DNA from: Micractinium sp. NFX-FRZ
Taxonomy: Eukaryota; Chlorophyta; Trebouxiophyceae; Chlorellales; Chlorellaceae
DNA length: 57,936 bases
Assembly: GCA_029339195.1 (NCBI GenBank)
Contig: JAPTJF010000405.1
Location: forward strand, 1-57,936
Reading direction: 5' to 3'
Of this stretch, positions 56,468-57,936 are shown piece by piece. Each line of letters opens with the position of its first letter. Within the stretch, counting starts at the first letter, position 1. Made by a program: the position numbers and the translations under genes. A model generated the notes under the pieces. It ran no database searches, had not been told where the DNA came from, and saw only the letters and a program-made list of their open reading frames with translations.

Positions 56468-57665
56468 ATGCCAGTCCCCACATTTTTGATTCGCGTCAAC
56501 ATGCGTGCGATCACCCACGGCGGCGCTGCAGACATCCTACAGCCGCACGTGAACGTGGTTGTGAGCCGCAGGAAGGCCCAGGCCCCGGCCGGTCTCGAGC
56601 ACGCTCTTCGGTCGCTGCCCGAGTGGAGCCGCAGCGTGAGCGGGCGCCCTGGGAGGGTAGCCGGGTCAGAGGAGGCGCAAAACTCGGGAGGGAAACGGCG
56701 CCTTGCTTTGAAACGACCACGCCGCCTCCTCCCTGCAGGTGACGGCACGACGGGCAGAGCTGCCGGCGGCGGCGGCCACCCTCGTGGAGCCCCTGCGCAG
56801 CCTGGGGCTGCGTGCAGCCCTGCAGGGGCAAGTGGTGGACATTGCGCGCGAATACTGCGAAGTGCTAGGTGAGGGAGGGAGGCGGGGGGCGCAGTGACGC
56901 TGGCGGCAGCTGCCGCGCCTTTCTTGCTCACCACTCCGCTCACGCAGAGCAGTCTAACAGACCCTGTCCGCTCATCGCTTCATCCCAACTTGCAGGCTAT
57001 GACCAGGTGGACGCCACCCTTGAGGTGGTGAAGGGGGTGACCTGCCCAAAGTTCCACTCTGATGTCGTGGAGGTCAGGTGCCTCTGCACCTTCTGGGGGC
57101 CCGGTGAGACATGCAACTCAGTGCAGGCATGGCATTGCACGCCCTGTTTTACCCAGTCACTGTCATGCCATCCGGCGTCAACGCACCCGCAAGGCCTCCG
57201 TGTGCCGTCTCTCCCTTGCCCAGCTGCGGCTGCCCCGCCACCCAATCGGCGCAGCTTGCCTGCGCACTTTTCTCCTACCCCGCACTTTTTTGCACTCATC
57301 TCCTACCCAGGCCATCCCCCGCCTCCCCTTCCCCGCCCCCGTCCCCTGTCACGACAGGCACGTTGTGGGTGGAGGATGCCCACGTGGACCGCACCCGCCT
57401 GCGCAGCCTGCCCAAGGGGGACATGGTCGGCTGGAGCGCCATCTCCCACCCCTCAGCGGTGCGCCAGGCGGCCGCCGGGGAGGTGCTATACCTCAAGGGC
57501 TCGCGGTTCCCAGGGGCCGAGGGCTGCGGCGCGGTGCACCGCTCTCCCGACACCGCGGGAGGCGCGGCGCCGCGCCTGCTGCTGAAGCTGGATGCGCCCT
57601 CCACTGCTCCGCCGGCGGCCAGGCACGCCTGCGGCGCGGGCTGCACTCATGTGCACACCCACTGA
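56468..57665 (+). CDS. DUF1826 family protein
   Basis: Predicted 237-residue protein of the DUF1826 family, whose biochemical role is not established; some bacterial members are reported near zinc-homeostasis genes, which I recall but cannot verify here. Exons: 56468-56635, 56739-56868, 56996-57103, 57358-57665. The diagnostic core is CPKFHSDVVEVRCLCTFWGP joined across intron 3 to GTLWVEDAHVD, followed by AAAGEVLYLKGSRFPG, CGAVHRSPDTAGGAAPRLLL and KLD. The conserved His, Arg, Trp and HRSP residues suggest a metal- or cofactor-binding pocket. The C-terminus, HACGAGCTHVHTH, adds Cys and His residues that could bind zinc or another metal. The N-terminal start at 56468 could move to the Met at about 56501. 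It is divergent from the nitroreductase, so co-expression is likely. Confidence 0.85.
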
Positions 57666-57936
57666 GGCGGCATAGGCGCCCCTGCCCGCTAATGTTGAAC
57701 TTCTTCCCTAGACAAGCAGAGCACTGGTTGCTGACCCCAGCTTGCCCCCGCTTCACCTGCATGGGAACGTAAGCTTGACTGCTCACATATTGTTTCTAGC
57801 TAATCATGACCGCTTTGCATGAGAAAAGGGTAGCATCTTGGAAGAAGAAGAAGAATACACCCTTGGGCGTGGGTTGAGGAAACCAGCAGAGGTGTGGGCC
57901 CCCATGTCGGGGGCCCCCTCCACTGGCTACCAGGGC
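57666..57936. other. DUF1826 3' region to window edge
   Basis: No gene is supported in the last 271 bp. The stretch holds the 3' UTR of the DUF1826 gene and a short (GAA)n run at 57841-57855. Confidence 0.5.

Overview
The window is nuclear DNA from a green alga, most likely a Chlorella-like trebouxiophyte. The evidence is very high GC, intron-dense genes with short exons, donors of the GTGAG/GTGCG type, acceptors usually ending TGCAG, Ala/Gln/Gly low-complexity inserts, plant-type protein families and TGTAA poly(A)-like signals after several stop codons. No operon, rRNA, tRNA, CRISPR array or recognisable transposon was seen. All gene models were built by eye from reading frame, splice consensus, phase matching and family similarity. 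Every complete model gives a coding length divisible by three, and together they contain about 107 introns.

Layout, left to right: a partial Gln-rich hypothetical gene (-); a PI31-like proteasome regulator (-); actin (+); a six-blade kelch protein (+); an ankyrin-repeat protein (-); RNA polymerase I subunit A49 (+); a plastid-type ACT-domain-repeat protein of the ACR11/ACR12 type (-); a TM9/nonaspanin membrane protein (-); a choline/ethanolamine kinase (+); a small predicted secreted protein with an acidic, His-rich tail (-); an acyl-protein-thioesterase-like hydrolase with a SAP-like tail (+); a divergent pyruvate kinase (+); a nitroreductase-family protein (-); and a DUF1826 protein (+). 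The genes fall mostly into alternating head-to-head and tail-to-tail pairs. The tightest divergent pair, nitroreductase and DUF1826, has only 113 bp between start codons. The genes are mainly housekeeping (cytoskeleton, rRNA transcription, secretory pathway, lipid head groups, proteasome, glycolysis-like) and do not form one pathway.

The most notable structure is not a gene. In at least nine of the fourteen genes, introns carry extra, partly decayed copies of the neighbouring exon edge together with its splice site, usually 55-230 bp from the real one. Some are near perfect (51 nt with one mismatch in the TM9 gene; 37 identical nt in the kelch gene; a 55-nt unit in three tandem copies in the thioesterase gene). 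I call these exon-edge echoes. They look like tandem duplications spanning exon-intron junctions, and they leave rows of competing splice sites. Other points of interest are a pyruvate kinase lacking several catalytic residues, four apparent GC-AG introns, very small terminal coding exons (7 nt in actin, 9 nt in TM9), and three consecutive stop-free introns of 3n length in the TM9 gene.
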